From positions 113,284 through 177,283 of the forward strand of contig NZ_JADDJF010000004.1 of the NCBI RefSeq assembly GCF_017811755.1: a stretch of 64,000 bases of DNA, in the 5' to 3' direction. The DNA is from Pararhodobacter sp. SW119 (GTDB lineage: Bacteria; Pseudomonadota; Alphaproteobacteria; Rhodobacterales; Rhodobacteraceae). The position numbers and the translations under genes are program-made. Below, one piece after another: positions 9,031-18,561 of the stretch (position 1 is its first letter; every line of letters begins with the position of its first letter). The notes beneath the pieces were generated by a model. It ran no database searches, was not told the origin of the DNA, and saw only the letters and a program-made list of their open reading frames with translations.

Positions 9031-9225
9031 TCAGTCCTTGGCCACTTTCAGCGTGTTGCCGAGGCGATCATAGGGTGCGCCCTGCACGATGGCATCCAGC
9101 CGACGCTGTGGTACGGGGGCGGTCTTGCGCTGCAGCATCAGACCGACCGCGCCGAGCCCGACAAGGCTGCCGCCGACCGACAGGCCAAGAACCAGATTTT
9201 CAACTCCGACCGCCTCGAACATGGC
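9031..9225 (-). CDS. small single-pass membrane protein, unknown
   Basis: 64 residues starting MFEAVGVENLVLGLSVGG. The start was chosen for the GGAGG five bases upstream (CGGAGGGTGCC-ATG); longer in-frame starts at 9249 and 9279 lack this. One hydrophobic glycine-rich helix spans about residues 8-28, followed by a basic linker QRKTAPVPQRR and a short soluble tail. No family recognised. It follows the gyrA-associated unknown gene on the same strand, so it may be co-transcribed. Confidence 0.6.
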   Translation of the reverse strand, partial: AMFEAVGVENLVLGLSVGGSLVGLGAVGLMLQRKTAPVPQRRLDAIVQGAPYDRLGNTLKVAKD

Positions 9226-9275
9226 ACCCTCCGCTTTCTGTTTCATAGATAGGGTATTTCGCCGTCGATTTCCAG

Positions 9276-9884
9276 TCACGGCAGGTCACCGATGGCTTTT
9301 GCCAGCGACTCCGCCTGGTCGGCGCGCTTGCGGTGCCGGGCGCGGCGCCGCATGAGCCGCAGCCGGCCCCAGGAGGCGGCGCCGACCAGCACGAGCGGCG
9401 CGGCGACCGCTGCCACCGCGCCCAGGCCGGCGATGCTGCCGGCAATGACGCCGCCGAGCGCGAAGACGAAGAGCGTGGCGCCCAACCGTTGGGTCCAGAC
9501 GCCCCAGGCGGAATCGCGGTTGCCGAATTCCTCGGACAGTTCGACCAGATCGGCAGCGCGCGAGCGCAGCAGGTCGGCGACGATGATGCGCACGTCGCGG
9601 TCGTTGACCCTGCCGAGCGCGGTCAGAAGGGCGGCGCGTTCGGCGCGGTCGGACACCACCGCCTCGATCAGGAGGGCGAGATCGGCGTCGGCGACCGGCA
9701 CCTGCATCGAGAGCGCCTGGGCATAGGCGACGAGCGCGGTCGCCGGGGAGCGCTTCATCGCGTCGTCGGCGGCGTTTACCGGGGCGTCGGTTGTGCCCTC
9801 GGGGGTCGATCCGTCCGCGCCGGTGCCGCCCGGCCCGCTTGCGCCCGTGCGGCTTCGGCGGCCCGATCCTGGCGCGCGCGCCAT
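9276..9884 (-). CDS. hypothetical membrane protein downstream of gyrA
   Basis: Up to 202 residues. The first 42 are low-complexity (Gly/Ser/Thr/Pro-rich), so translation may really begin at the internal methionine at 9758. Residues about 45-125 are helical and acidic (DLALLIEAVVSDRAERAALL, RSRAADLVELSEEFGNRDSA). Two adjacent hydrophobic helices follow (about 130-172, rich in Gly/Ala), then a basic C-terminus RRRARHRKRADQAESLAKA. The start lies 8 bp after the gyrA stop, so it is probably translated from the gyrA message. No domain recognised and no function can be assigned. Confidence 0.55.
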   Translation of the reverse strand: MARAPGSGRRSRTGASGPGGTGADGSTPEGTTDAPVNAADDAMKRSPATALVAYAQALSMQVPVADADLALLIEAVVSDRAERAALLTALGRVNDRDVRIIVADLLRSRAADLVELSEEFGNRDSAWGVWTQRLGATLFVFALGGVIAGSIAGLGAVAAVAAPLVLVGAASWGRLRLMRRRARHRKRADQAESLAKAIGDLP

Positions 9885-9891
9885 TGCGGGA

Positions 9892-12606
9892 TCAGCCCTC
9901 GTCCGCCTGTTCGGCGATGCGCGCGACCGAGACGACTTCCTCGCCCGTGCCGTTGAGGTTGAGCACCTTCACCCCGCCGCCCGAGCGCGCCATGAAGCGG
10001 ATGCCCTCGATCGGCACGCGGATCGACTGGCCGCCCGAGGTGACGAGCATGACCTGATCGGCCATGTCGACCGGGAAGCTGGCGACCAGCGGGCCGCCGC
10101 GCCGGGCGCCGTCGGTGGCGCGCACGCCCTGCCCGCCGCGGCTGCGCAGCGGATAGTCGAAGCTGGAGGACAGCTTGCCCAGCCCGCCGGCGGTGATGGT
10201 CAGCAGCAGGTCCTCGGCGGCCGACATCTCGGCGTAGCGTTCGGGCGAAAGCTGGCCGATCTCGACCGCGACTTCGTCCTCCTCGGGCTCGGCGTCGGTA
10301 TCCTCGGGCGCGCCGGCCATCAGGCGGCGCTGCTTGAGGTAGGCCGCGCGTTCCTCGGGCGTGGCCTCGAAATGGCGGATCACGGCCATCGACACGACGC
10401 GGTCGCCGTCGGCCAGGCGGATGCCGCGCACGCCGGTCGAATCGCGGCCCTTGAAGACGCGGACATCGGTCGTGGGGAAGCGGATGGCGCGGCCCAGCGC
10501 GGTGACCAGCATGACGTCGTCCCCCTCGTCGCAGATGCGGGCGTTCACCAGGCTCACGCCGTCGGGCAGGCGCATGGCGATCTTGCCGTTGCGCATGACG
10601 TTGGTGAAATCGGAAAGCGCATTGCGCCGCACCCCGCCTTCGGAGGTGGCGAAGAAGATCTGCAGCTTGTCCCAGTCGTCCTCGGGCGCGTCGACGGGCA
10701 TCAGGGCGGCGATGCCGATGCCGGTGGCGATGGGCAGGATGTTGATGATCGCCTTGCCGCGCGCGCTGCGGCCGGCCAGCGGCAGGCGCCAGCACTTCAG
10801 CTTGTAGACCATCCCGTCGGTGGTGAAGAACAGAAGGTTGGTGTGCGTGTTGGCGACGAAAAGCGTGGTGACGACGTCGTCTTCCTTGGTCGACATCGAG
10901 GAAAGCCCCTTGCCGCCGCGGCGCTGGGCGCGGAATTCGGCGAGCGAGGTGCGCTTGATGTAGCCGGACTGGGTGATGGTCACCACCATGTCCTCGCGCT
11001 CGATCAGGTCCTCGTCCTCCATGTCGCCGGCCCAGTCGACGATCTCGGTCCTGCGGGGGACGGCGAAAAGCTCCTTCGCCTCGGCCAGTTCGGAGGAGAT
11101 GATCTCCATGATGCGGGCGCGCGAGCGCAGGATGTCGAGGTAATCGCGGATCTTGCCGGCCAGTTCCTCCAGTTCGTCGGTGACCTCCTTCACGCCCATC
11201 GCGGTCAGGCGCTGGAGGCGCAACTCAAGGATGGCGCGGGCCTGGATTTCGCTCAGGTTGTAGGTGCCGTCGTCGTTCATCGTGTGGCTGGGATCGTCGA
11301 TCAGCCGGATATAGGGCGCGATGTCGGCGGCCGGCCAGCGGCGGGTCATCAGCTTTTCGCGCGCTTCCGCCGGGTCGGCCGAGCCGCGAATGGTGGCGAC
11401 GACCTCGTCCACGTTCGACACCGCGACGGCGAGGCCGCAGAGGACATGGCTTCGCTCGCGCGCCTTGTTCAACTCGAACGCGGTGCGGCGGGTGACGACC
11501 TCCTCACGGAAGGTGATGAAATAGGTCAGGAAGTCGCGCAGCGTCAGCTGTTCGGGCCGGCCGCCGTTGAGCGCCAGCATGTTGCAGCCGAACGAGGTCT
11601 GCATCGGCGTGAAGCGGAAAAGCTGGTTCAGCACCACGTCGGGCGTCGCGTCGCGCTTCAACTCGATCACGACGCGCACGCCGACGCGGTCGGATTCGTC
11701 GGCGACGTGGCTGATCCCCTCGATCTTCTTCTCGCGCACCTGGTCGGCGATGCGTTCGACCATCGTGGACTTGTTCACCTGGTAGGGGATTTCGTCGACG
11801 ATGATGGCAAAGCGGTCCTTGCGCACCTCCTCGATATGGGTGCGGGCGCGGATGAGGACGGAACCGCGCCCTTCGAGATAGGCCTTGCGCGCGCCCGAGC
11901 GCCCGAGGATCAGCGCGCCGGTCGGAAAGTCGGGGGCCGGGACGAATTGCATCAGCTCTTCGCTGGTCAGATCGGGGTTCTCGATCAGCGCCAGCGTCGC
12001 ATCCACCACCTCGCCGAGGTTGTGGGGCGGGATGTTGGTGGCCATGCCGACGGCGATGCCTCCGGCGCCGTTGACCAGCATGTTGGGAAAGCGCGCGGGC
12101 AGGACCGTGGGTTCGCGGTCCTTGCCGTCGTAATTGTCCTGAAAGTTGACGGTGTCTTTCTCGATATCCGCCAGGAGGAAGTTGGCCGGCCGGTCCATGC
12201 GGACCTCGGTATAGCGCATCGCGGCGGCGGTGTCGCCGTCCATCGAGCCGAAGTTGCCCTGCCCGTCCAGCAGCTTGAGCGACATCGAGAAGGGCTGCGC
12301 CATGCGCACCAGCGCGTCGTAGATCGCGCTGTCGCCGTGCGGGTGGTACTTGCCCATCGTGTCGCCGACCGAGCGCGCCGACTTCCGGTAAGGCTTGTCA
12401 TGCGTGTTGCCGGATTCGTGCATGGCAAAGAGGATGCGGCGGTGCACCGGTTTCAGCCCGTCGCGCAGGTCCGGAATGGCGCGGCTGACGATCACGCTCA
12501 TCGCGTAATCGAGGTAGGAGGTGCGCATTTCCTGCGTGATCGAGACGGTCGGTCCCGAAGGTTTCCGTGCTTCGGTGTCGTCCGGATTTTCGGGCGTGTC
12601 GGTCAC
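9892..12606 (-). CDS. gyrA: DNA gyrase subunit A
   Basis: 904-residue GyrA, the breakage-reunion subunit of gyrase that introduces negative supercoils with GyrB. The winged-helix region carries [12 protein letters not shown] and [17 protein letters not shown]. Ser93 and Asp97 (E. coli 83 and 87) are both the quinolone-susceptible residues, and the catalytic tyrosine is Tyr132 in [11 protein letters not shown]. The GyrA box QRRGGKGL lies at the start of the C-terminal beta-pinwheel. The C-terminal tail carries an acidic insertion ([17 protein letters not shown]), as in other alphaproteobacteria. It is transcribed divergently from the universal stress protein gene. Confidence 0.98.
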   Translation of the reverse strand: MTDTPENPDDTEARKPSGPTVSITQEMRTSYLDYAMSVIVSRAIPDLRDGLKPVHRRILFAMHESGNTHDKPYRKSARSVGDTMGKYHPHGDSAIYDALVRMAQPFSMSLKLLDGQGNFGSMDGDTAAAMRYTEVRMDRPANFLLADIEKDTVNFQDNYDGKDREPTVLPARFPNMLVNGAGGIAVGMATNIPPHNLGEVVDATLALIENPDLTSEELMQFVPAPDFPTGALILGRSGARKAYLEGRGSVLIRARTHIEEVRKDRFAIIVDEIPYQVNKSTMVERIADQVREKKIEGISHVADESDRVGVRVVIELKRDATPDVVLNQLFRFTPMQTSFGCNMLALNGGRPEQLTLRDFLTYFITFREEVVTRRTAFELNKARERSHVLCGLAVAVSNVDEVVATIRGSADPAEAREKLMTRRWPAADIAPYIRLIDDPSHTMNDDGTYNLSEIQARAILELRLQRLTAMGVKEVTDELEELAGKIRDYLDILRSRARIMEIISSELAEAKELFAVPRRTEIVDWAGDMEDEDLIEREDMVVTITQSGYIKRTSLAEFRAQRRGGKGLSSMSTKEDDVVTTLFVANTHTNLLFFTTDGMVYKLKCWRLPLAGRSARGKAIINILPIATGIGIAALMPVDAPEDDWDKLQIFFATSEGGVRRNALSDFTNVMRNGKIAMRLPDGVSLVNARICDEGDDVMLVTALGRAIRFPTTDVRVFKGRDSTGVRGIRLADGDRVVSMAVIRHFEATPEERAAYLKQRRLMAGAPEDTDAEPEEDEVAVEIGQLSPERYAEMSAAEDLLLTITAGGLGKLSSSFDYPLRSRGGQGVRATDGARRGGPLVASFPVDMADQVMLVTSGGQSIRVPIEGIRFMARSGGGVKVLNLNGTGEEVVSVARIAEQADEG

Positions 12607-12767
12607 CGGGGCCTCGCTGGGTGGAATCCGCTAGATTTTGTTGCCCGGCTTATAGCAAGACCCAAGGGGCGGGCGCAATGGCGGGGGCGATCCGGGCCTG
12701 ACCCGAGTCAATGTTCCCCGCCGGTTTATCCTGCTAGGATGACGGCCGACAGTTTGCAGGAGGTTTC

Positions 12768-13169
12768 ATGTATCGCAACATTCTGGTCCCAGTCGCCTAT
12801 GAGGCGGGACACGACGCCCGGGAAGAACTGGACGCGGCGCGCAAGCTGGCCGATCCGTCGGCGAAGATCACGCTGCTGCACGTCATGGACCCGGTGCCTT
12901 TCTTCGCCATCGACTACATGCCCGAGGGCTACCGGGACGAGTTGACCCGCGCCATCGAGGCGGATCTGCAGCGGCTGGCCGACACGCTGCAGAACGGCGC
13001 CGTCGCCGTGCTGGAAGGCGACGCCCCGCGCGAAATCCTCGACTGGGCCGAGGGCAACCAGGTCGACTGCATCGTTCTGGCCACGCATCGGTCGGACCGG
13101 TCGCTTTACGGCTCGACGGCTGCGCGGGTGGTGCGGTATGCGCCCTGCTCGGTGCATCTGCTGCGCTGA
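12768..13169 (+). CDS. universal stress protein (UspA family)
   Basis: 133-residue single-domain Usp with the typical opening MYRNILVPV, the mid-strand KITLLHVMDPVP, and the ending DCIVLATHRSD...YGSTAARVVRYAPCSVHLLR. The usual ATP-binding pattern G-x2-G-x9-G-S/T is only partly present (the first two glycines are missing, leaving GST), so it may belong to the non-ATP-binding UspA-like class. GCAGGAGG six bases before the ATG is a strong ribosome-binding site. It is divergent from gyrA and lies 24 bp before argC. Confidence 0.93.
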   Translation: MYRNILVPVAYEAGHDAREELDAARKLADPSAKITLLHVMDPVPFFAIDYMPEGYRDELTRAIEADLQRLADTLQNGAVAVLEGDAPREILDWAEGNQVDCIVLATHRSDRSLYGSTAARVVRYAPCSVHLLR

Positions 13170-13193
13170 AGCGTGGCACGGAAGGAGGCGGAG

Positions 13194-14225
13194 ATGACGG
13201 CAAGGCGGGTCGCGATCCTGGGGGCTTCGGGCTATACGGGTGCGGAACTGGTGCGCCTGCTGGCGACGCATCCGGGGTTCAAGATTGTGGCGCTGACCGG
13301 CGAGCGAAAGGCCGGCCAGCCGATGGCCGCGGTGTTCCCGTTCCTGCGCCATCTGGACTTGCCCGAGCTGACCCGGATCGAGGAACTGGACTTCGCCGGG
13401 ATCGACATGGCGTTCTGCGCGCTGCCGCATGCCACCAGCCAAGCGGTGATCGCCGAGCTGCCGCGCGATCTGCGCGTCGTCGATCTGTCGGCCGATTTCA
13501 GGCTGCGCGAGCCCGACGCCTATGCGCGCTGGTACGGCAAGGCCCATGCCGCGCCCGATCTGCAGGAGGAGGCCGTCTATGGCCTGACCGAGTTCTACCG
13601 CGACGAGATCCGCGCGGCGCGGCTGGTGGCGGGAACCGGCTGCAATGCGGCGACTGGGCTTTACGCGCTGCTGCCGCTGGTCGCGGAAGGGGTGATCGAT
13701 CTGGATGAGATCATCCTCGATCTGAAATGCGGCGTGTCGGGCGCGGGGCGGGCGCTGAAGGAGAATCTGCTGCATGCTGAGTTGTCGGAGGGCACGCAAC
13801 CTTACGCGGTCGGCAGCACGCACCGGCATCTGGGCGAGTTCGACCAGGAACTGAGCCTTGCCGCCGGACGCCGCGTCGAGATCCAGTTCACGCCGAACCT
13901 GGTGCCGATGAACCGCGGCATCCTGGCGTCAGCCTGGCTGCGCGGCGAGGCGCGGGCGATACACGAAGTGTTGAGCGCGCGTTACCGGGACGAGCCGTTT
14001 CTGAAGGTGCTTCCTTTTGGCACAGTGCCCTCGACTCATGACGTGCGCGGCTCCAACTATGTGCATATCGGGGTGGTCGGGGACAGGCGGCCGGGGCGGG
14101 CGATGGTGGCGGCGGTGCTGGACAACCTGACCAAGGGGTCGTCGGGGCAGGCGTTGCAGAACGCCAACCTGCTGATGGGATTTGACGAAACCGCGGGGCT
14201 GATGGCGCCGCCGGTGTTTCCGTGA
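13194..14225 (+). CDS. argC: N-acetyl-gamma-glutamyl-phosphate reductase
   Basis: 343-residue enzyme of arginine biosynthesis that reduces N-acetylglutamyl phosphate to the semialdehyde. The N-terminal NADP motif [14 protein letters not shown] (residues 10-23) is intact. The catalytic cysteine is Cys150 in [11 protein letters not shown], in place of the more familiar NPGCYPT of many ArgC. The catalytic histidine region is [13 protein letters not shown], and [12 protein letters not shown] is also conserved. The start at 13194 has GGAGGCGGAG immediately upstream; the longer reading from 13173 does not. It lies just ahead of ccmE, an arrangement that seems typical of the group. Confidence 0.95.
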   Translation: MTARRVAILGASGYTGAELVRLLATHPGFKIVALTGERKAGQPMAAVFPFLRHLDLPELTRIEELDFAGIDMAFCALPHATSQAVIAELPRDLRVVDLSADFRLREPDAYARWYGKAHAAPDLQEEAVYGLTEFYRDEIRAARLVAGTGCNAATGLYALLPLVAEGVIDLDEIILDLKCGVSGAGRALKENLLHAELSEGTQPYAVGSTHRHLGEFDQELSLAAGRRVEIQFTPNLVPMNRGILASAWLRGEARAIHEVLSARYRDEPFLKVLPFGTVPSTHDVRGSNYVHIGVVGDRRPGRAMVAAVLDNLTKGSSGQALQNANLLMGFDETAGLMAPPVFP

Positions 14226-14232
14226 GGGGGTC

Positions 14233-14721
14233 ATGAGGGGCCTGAAGAAAAAGCGCAGGGTGCAGATCATTCTGGTCGCCGCGGTGTCGCTGACGCTGTC
14301 GACGGCGCTGATCGGCTATGCGATGCGCGACGGAATCAACTTCTTCCGCTCGCCCAGTCAGGTGATGGCCGACCCGCCGCCCGCGAACGAGGTCTTCCGT
14401 TTGGGCGGGCTGGTCCAGCCGGGATCGATCCGGCGTGGCCAGGGCGAGGAGGTCTACTTTCGCGTGACCGACAACTGCACCGCGGTCGAGGTGCGCTTCC
14501 GCGGCATCCTGCCCGACCTCTTCGGAGAGAACGAGGGCACGGTGGGCACCGGCCGCTGGGTCGAGGGCATCTTCGAGGCGCATGAGGTGCTGGCCAAGCA
14601 CGACGAGACTTACATGCCGCGCGAGGTGTCCGATTCGCTGGCCGCGATGGAAGAGGCGCATGCGGCTGGCGCCGAGTGCGCCGAGATGCCGGTTTACGAA
14701 GCGCCCGCTCCCGAGTCCTGA
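14233..14721 (+). CDS. ccmE: cytochrome c maturation heme chaperone CcmE
   Basis: 162-residue membrane-anchored periplasmic protein that holds heme covalently and passes it to CcmF. It has a basic N-terminus KKKRRVQ, one membrane helix at about residues 10-30 and an OB-fold. The heme-binding histidine is His123 in VLAKHDETYMP, with the conserved Tyr127 four residues on. Family conservation of LFGENEGTVGTGRWVEG is clear. It starts 7 bp after argC. The rest of the maturation genes (ccmF, ccmH) follow after the muramidase-holin pair. Confidence 0.95.
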   Translation: MRGLKKKRRVQIILVAAVSLTLSTALIGYAMRDGINFFRSPSQVMADPPPANEVFRLGGLVQPGSIRRGQGEEVYFRVTDNCTAVEVRFRGILPDLFGENEGTVGTGRWVEGIFEAHEVLAKHDETYMPREVSDSLAAMEEAHAAGAECAEMPVYEAPAPES

Positions 14722-14775
14722 TTTCAACCTTTCGTTCACATCCTGTCCTTCGAAACACCAATTTGGAGAGGCAGG

Positions 14776-15387
14776 ATGCGCAATCTACGCCAGCTTGCCG
14801 AAGACATCGTCGCCCGCGAGGGTGGCTTCGTGAACGACCCCGACGATCCCGGCGGGGCCACGAACTTCGGCGTTACCATTCACACGATGCGCCGGCTGGG
14901 CATGGACCTGACCGGCGACGGGCAGATCGATGTCGACGACGTGCGCGCGCTGACGCGCGGTCAGGCCGTCGAGATCTTCATCGACCATTACTGGCGCAAG
15001 CCGCGGATCGAGGCGTTGCCGGAGGCGCTGCAGGCGCCGGTCTTCGACATGTATGTCAACGCCGGCGCCAATGCCGTGCGGGTGCTGCAGCGCCTGCTCG
15101 TCGAGATGGGCTACGACATCGACGTCGACGGCGCCATCGGGTCGCAGACCGTGCGCGCGGCGCAGGCGGCCGCACTGGCCGCGCCGGCGCATCTGGCCGA
15201 CGCCTACGGGATCGCGCGGCGAAACTACTACTACGCCATCGCCGACGCGCGTCCGGCCAGCCGGAAATTCGCCCGGCGGCGAGATGGCGGCAAGGGCGGC
15301 TGGATCGCCCGCGCCGAGGAGTTCATCAGCGCCCGCTATCACCTGAGCCGGGGCGAGCATCTGGAAAGGACCGCGGCATGGGGTTGA
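14776..15387 (+). CDS. GH108-type N-acetylmuramidase (endolysin)
   Basis: 203-residue peptidoglycan hydrolase of the holin-associated muramidase family (GH108). The catalytic segment VAREGGFVNDPDDPGGATNFG starts with Glu15. YWRKPRIEALP and a C-terminal peptidoglycan-binding helix region (DIDVDGAIGSQTVRAAQ) follow. The gene overlaps the holin gene downstream by 10 bp, forming a lysis cassette. In Rhodobacter capsulatus a similar endolysin and three-segment holin release gene transfer agent particles by lysis. There is no signal peptide, which fits export through a holin. Confidence 0.88.
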   Translation: MRNLRQLAEDIVAREGGFVNDPDDPGGATNFGVTIHTMRRLGMDLTGDGQIDVDDVRALTRGQAVEIFIDHYWRKPRIEALPEALQAPVFDMYVNAGANAVRVLQRLLVEMGYDIDVDGAIGSQTVRAAQAAALAAPAHLADAYGIARRNYYYAIADARPASRKFARRRDGGKGGWIARAEEFISARYHLSRGEHLERTAAWG

Positions 15388-15911
15388 TGGGAGCAGGATT
15401 GCGCACGCTTTTCGGCGGCGGGGCGGCGGGGGCCGTCGCACTGGGGCAGACCGTGGGCAGCGTGGCCGAGGTCTTTCGGGCCAACGCGACGCGGCAGATG
15501 GAGTTGGGGCACGACGCCTACATGTCCGCCCACGCCAGCCACACCGCGGAATTCACACATGCGCGGCAGGGCTGGTTCGACGGTTTCGTCAATGGGCTCA
15601 ATCGCCTGCCGCGGCCTTTGCTGGCGCTGGGAACGCTGGGGCTGTTCGTCTATGCGATGGCCGATCCCGAAGGCTTCGCGCGCCGGATGCGCGGCCTGGC
15701 CGAGGTGCCCGAGCCGCTTTGGTGGCTTCTGGGCGCCGTCGTCGCCTTCTACTTCGGCGCGCGGGAGGCGCATCACCTGCGGTCGCACAAGCCGGTGATC
15801 GTGCCGTCCCCGTCGGCGGCGCCAGAGGCCGCGCCAACCACCGCGAACCCGGCGCTGGACGACTGGCGGCGGCCGGCCAACGATTCCGGCCGTGACCATC
15901 ACGGTCCCTGA
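15378..15911 (+). CDS. holin of the three-membrane-segment GTA type
   Basis: 177-residue protein of the GTA_holin_3TM family. A glycine/alanine-rich amphipathic N-terminus (LFGGGAAGAVALGQTVG) is followed by a charged helix and two clear membrane segments, about residues 73-95 (RPLLALGTLGLFVYAMA) and 112-132 (PLWWLLGAVVAFYFGAREA). A soluble proline/alanine-rich tail ends the protein. Its ATG lies inside the end of the muramidase gene. Together they form the lysis cassette that lets the muramidase reach the cell wall. No other GTA or phage structural gene lies nearby. Confidence 0.85.
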   Translation: MGLMGAGLRTLFGGGAAGAVALGQTVGSVAEVFRANATRQMELGHDAYMSAHASHTAEFTHARQGWFDGFVNGLNRLPRPLLALGTLGLFVYAMADPEGFARRMRGLAEVPEPLWWLLGAVVAFYFGAREAHHLRSHKPVIVPSPSAAPEAAPTTANPALDDWRRPANDSGRDHHGP

Positions 15912-16057
15912 GCGATCAGCGATCCAGGAACGACAGCGACGGCGCCCGCGACCCGCGGGTGCCGTTTGCGTTTCGGGCCGCACCCGCGCTGTCCTGACGC
16001 AGGATTTACCGCCGCTTCCGCTTTGCGAGGCGGTCAATCGCGGCTATACCCTTGGTC

Positions 16058-18031
16058 ATGATCGTCGAACTTGGACATTTCGCCCTGATCCTGGCCTTCG
16101 CGGTGGCGCTGATCCAGTCGGTGGTGCCGCTGGTCGGCGCGCACAAGGGTTGGGGCGACTGGATGGCCGCGGCCAACCCGATGGCCAGTGCGCAGTTCGC
16201 GCTGACCGCGCTGAGCTTTGCCGCGCTGACCTGGGCCTTCGTCACCTCGGATTTCTCGGTCTCGCTGGTGGTGAACAATTCGCACACCGCCAAACCCCTG
16301 ATCTACAAGATTTCCGGTGTCTGGGGGAACCACGAAGGGTCGCTGCTGCTTTGGGTGCTGATCCTGACCCTGTTCGGCGCCTGCGCGGCGTGGTTCGGGG
16401 GCAACCTGCCGGCGACGTTGCAGGCACGGGTGCTGGCGGTGCAATCCTCCATCGGCGCGGCCTTCATGGCCTTCACGATCTTCACCTCGAACCCTTTTTC
16501 ACGCATGTCCTTTCCGCCCTTCGACGGGCGCGACCTGAACCCGCTTCTGCAGGACCCCGGCCTGGCGCTGCATCCGCCATTTCTGTACCTCGGCTATGTC
16601 GGGCTTTCGATGGCGTTTTCCTTCGCCGTCGCCGCGCTGATCGAGGGGCGGGTCGATGCCGCCTGGGGCCGCTGGGTGCGCCCCTGGACACTGGCCGCCT
16701 GGGTCTTTCTGACCATCGGGATCGCACTGGGGTCGTGGTGGGCCTATTACGAGTTGGGCTGGGGCGGCTTCTGGTTCTGGGACCCGGTCGAGAATGCGTC
16801 CTTCATGCCCTGGCTCTTCGCGACCGCGCTGCTGCATTCGGCCATTGTGGTGGAAAAACGCGAGACGCTGAAGGCCTGGACGATCCTGCTGGCGATCCTC
16901 GGTTTCGGGTTTTCGCTGCTGGGCACGTTCATAGTGCGCTCGGGTCTGCTGACCTCGGTCCATGCCTTTGCCAGCGATCCCGAGCGCGGGGTCTTCATCC
17001 TGATGATCTTCGCCTTTTTCATGGGCGGCGCGCTGATGCTGTTCGCCTGGCGCGGCGCGGCGATGGAGGCCAAGGGGGTCTTTGCGACCGTCAGCCGCGA
17101 ATCGGCGCTGCTGACCAACAACGTCCTCCTGGCGGTGTCGTCCTTCGTCGTCTTCATCGGCACGATGTGGCCGCTGGTGGCCGAGATGTTCTTCGACCGC
17201 GTCCTGACGGTTGGCCCGCCCTTTTTCAACGCGGCCTTCACACCCTTCATGGTGGCGCTGGCCGTGGTGTTGCCGGTGGGCGCGATGCTGCCGTGGAAAC
17301 GCGGCAACCTGCTGACCGCGGCCCGCCGGATCTGGGGCGTCGCCGTGCTGGCGGTGACGCTGGGTGCCCTGACGTGGGTGTTGCAGACCGGTGGCGCGAT
17401 GATGGCGCCCATCGGCGTTGCGCTGGGGGTGTGGGTGGTCGTCGGGGCGCTGGCCGATCTGTGGCTGCGCGGCGGGCGTGGCGGTCCGGTCGAACGGCTG
17501 CGCCGCATCACCCGCCTGCCGCGCGCCGACTGGGGGAAGGCGACGGCGCATGCCGGGATGGGCATCACCATCTTTGCCATCGCCGCCCTGCTGGGCTGGG
17601 AGACCGAGGATATCCGCGTCGCCCATATCGGCCAGAGCTTCGAACACGACGGCTACACGCTGACCCTGACCGATGTGCAGCGGGTGCAGGGGCCGAACTA
17701 CATCTCGACCATGGCTTTCGTGGATGTCGCCCGCGATGGCCGGTTCGTCACCGAACTGCGCCCCGAGAAGCGCATGTACCCGGCCGCCGGCATGCCGACG
17801 ACCGAGGCCGGGATCGACTACGGCTTCTTCCGCGACGTCTACCTCGCGCTGGGCGACCCGCAGGAGGGGGGCGGCTGGGCGCTTCGGACCTATATCAAGC
17901 CGTTCGCGAACTGGCTCTGGGCGGGCTGCGCGCTGATGGCGCTGGGCGGGCTGATGTCGCTGTCGGACCGCCGCTTCCGTGTGGCCGCAGGTGCGCGCAG
18001 CGCCCCGGCGCAGGCGCATCCGGCGGAGTGA
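16058..18031 (+). CDS. ccmF: cytochrome c heme lyase CcmF
   Basis: 657-residue polytopic inner-membrane protein that ligates heme from CcmE to the CxxCH of apocytochrome c together with CcmH. The tryptophan-rich heme-handling motif GWGGFWFWDPVENASFMPWL (near residue 240) is complete, as is the N-terminal VWGNHEGSLLLWVL. About 15 membrane segments are visible and length is normal. The ATG at 16058 was preferred over the TTG six bases upstream. It is followed after 4 bp by ccmH. Confidence 0.97.
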   Translation: MIVELGHFALILAFAVALIQSVVPLVGAHKGWGDWMAAANPMASAQFALTALSFAALTWAFVTSDFSVSLVVNNSHTAKPLIYKISGVWGNHEGSLLLWVLILTLFGACAAWFGGNLPATLQARVLAVQSSIGAAFMAFTIFTSNPFSRMSFPPFDGRDLNPLLQDPGLALHPPFLYLGYVGLSMAFSFAVAALIEGRVDAAWGRWVRPWTLAAWVFLTIGIALGSWWAYYELGWGGFWFWDPVENASFMPWLFATALLHSAIVVEKRETLKAWTILLAILGFGFSLLGTFIVRSGLLTSVHAFASDPERGVFILMIFAFFMGGALMLFAWRGAAMEAKGVFATVSRESALLTNNVLLAVSSFVVFIGTMWPLVAEMFFDRVLTVGPPFFNAAFTPFMVALAVVLPVGAMLPWKRGNLLTAARRIWGVAVLAVTLGALTWVLQTGGAMMAPIGVALGVWVVVGALADLWLRGGRGGPVERLRRITRLPRADWGKATAHAGMGITIFAIAALLGWETEDIRVAHIGQSFEHDGYTLTLTDVQRVQGPNYISTMAFVDVARDGRFVTELRPEKRMYPAAGMPTTEAGIDYGFFRDVYLALGDPQEGGGWALRTYIKPFANWLWAGCALMALGGLMSLSDRRFRVAAGARSAPAQAHPAE

Positions 18032-18035
18032 GGCC

Positions 18036-18488
18036 ATGCGCGCGCTTTTCCTCGCCCTCATCCTGGCGCTGAGCCTGCCCATCGCCCCGGCGCTTGCCGT
18101 TCAGCCGGACGAAGTGCTGAGCGATCCTAACCTGGAGCGCCGCGCGCGGTCGATTTCGGCCGATCTGCGCTGTGTCGTCTGTCGGAACGAAAGCATCGAC
18201 GAATCGAACGCCGAACTGGCGCGCGACATGCGGCTGATCGTGCGGGAACGGCTGGTCGAAGGCGACACCGACGCGCAGGTGGTCAGCTTTCTGGTCGACC
18301 GTTACGGGGAATACATCCTGCTGCGGCCGCGCACCGATGGGGTCAACCTGATCCTCTGGGTCTCGGCGCCGCTTCTGTTTGTCGTGGCGCTGGGGATCGC
18401 GGGGGTAGCATTGCGCCGCCGCGCCGCGCCTGAAAAACCGCTGAGCCCCGAGGAAGAGGCACGATTGCGCGAGATTCTGCGAGACTGA
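18036..18488 (+). CDS. ccmH: cytochrome c maturation protein CcmH (CcmL/NrfF type)
   Basis: 150-residue thiol-disulfide protein that reduces the apocytochrome c CxxCH cysteines before heme ligation. It has an N-terminal signal peptide (MRALFLALILALSLP...ALA), the redox motif LRCVVCRNES with Cys46 and Cys49, and a C-terminal membrane anchor (about residues 105-127). It lacks the TPR half found in long CcmH, so a separate CcmI is expected elsewhere. It starts 4 bp after ccmF. Confidence 0.95.
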   Translation: MRALFLALILALSLPIAPALAVQPDEVLSDPNLERRARSISADLRCVVCRNESIDESNAELARDMRLIVRERLVEGDTDAQVVSFLVDRYGEYILLRPRTDGVNLILWVSAPLLFVVALGIAGVALRRRAAPEKPLSPEEEARLREILRD

Positions 18489-18561
18489 CGCAGGGTTGTA
18501 TCTTGGCGCGCCGCACAACCTGAGGCTATGCTCGCCCCTGCATCCGCCGCAGGAGGGCCGC

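Noticed and set aside
9793..12945. 1050-codon open frame on the plus strand opposite gyrA
   Set aside because: Shadow frame caused by high GC and codon bias; no domain, and gyrA on the other strand is certain. Same reasoning for the long frames opposite glcB (46094-48901), rpsA (56222-58057) and the fibre gene (21409-24102, 24106-27150).
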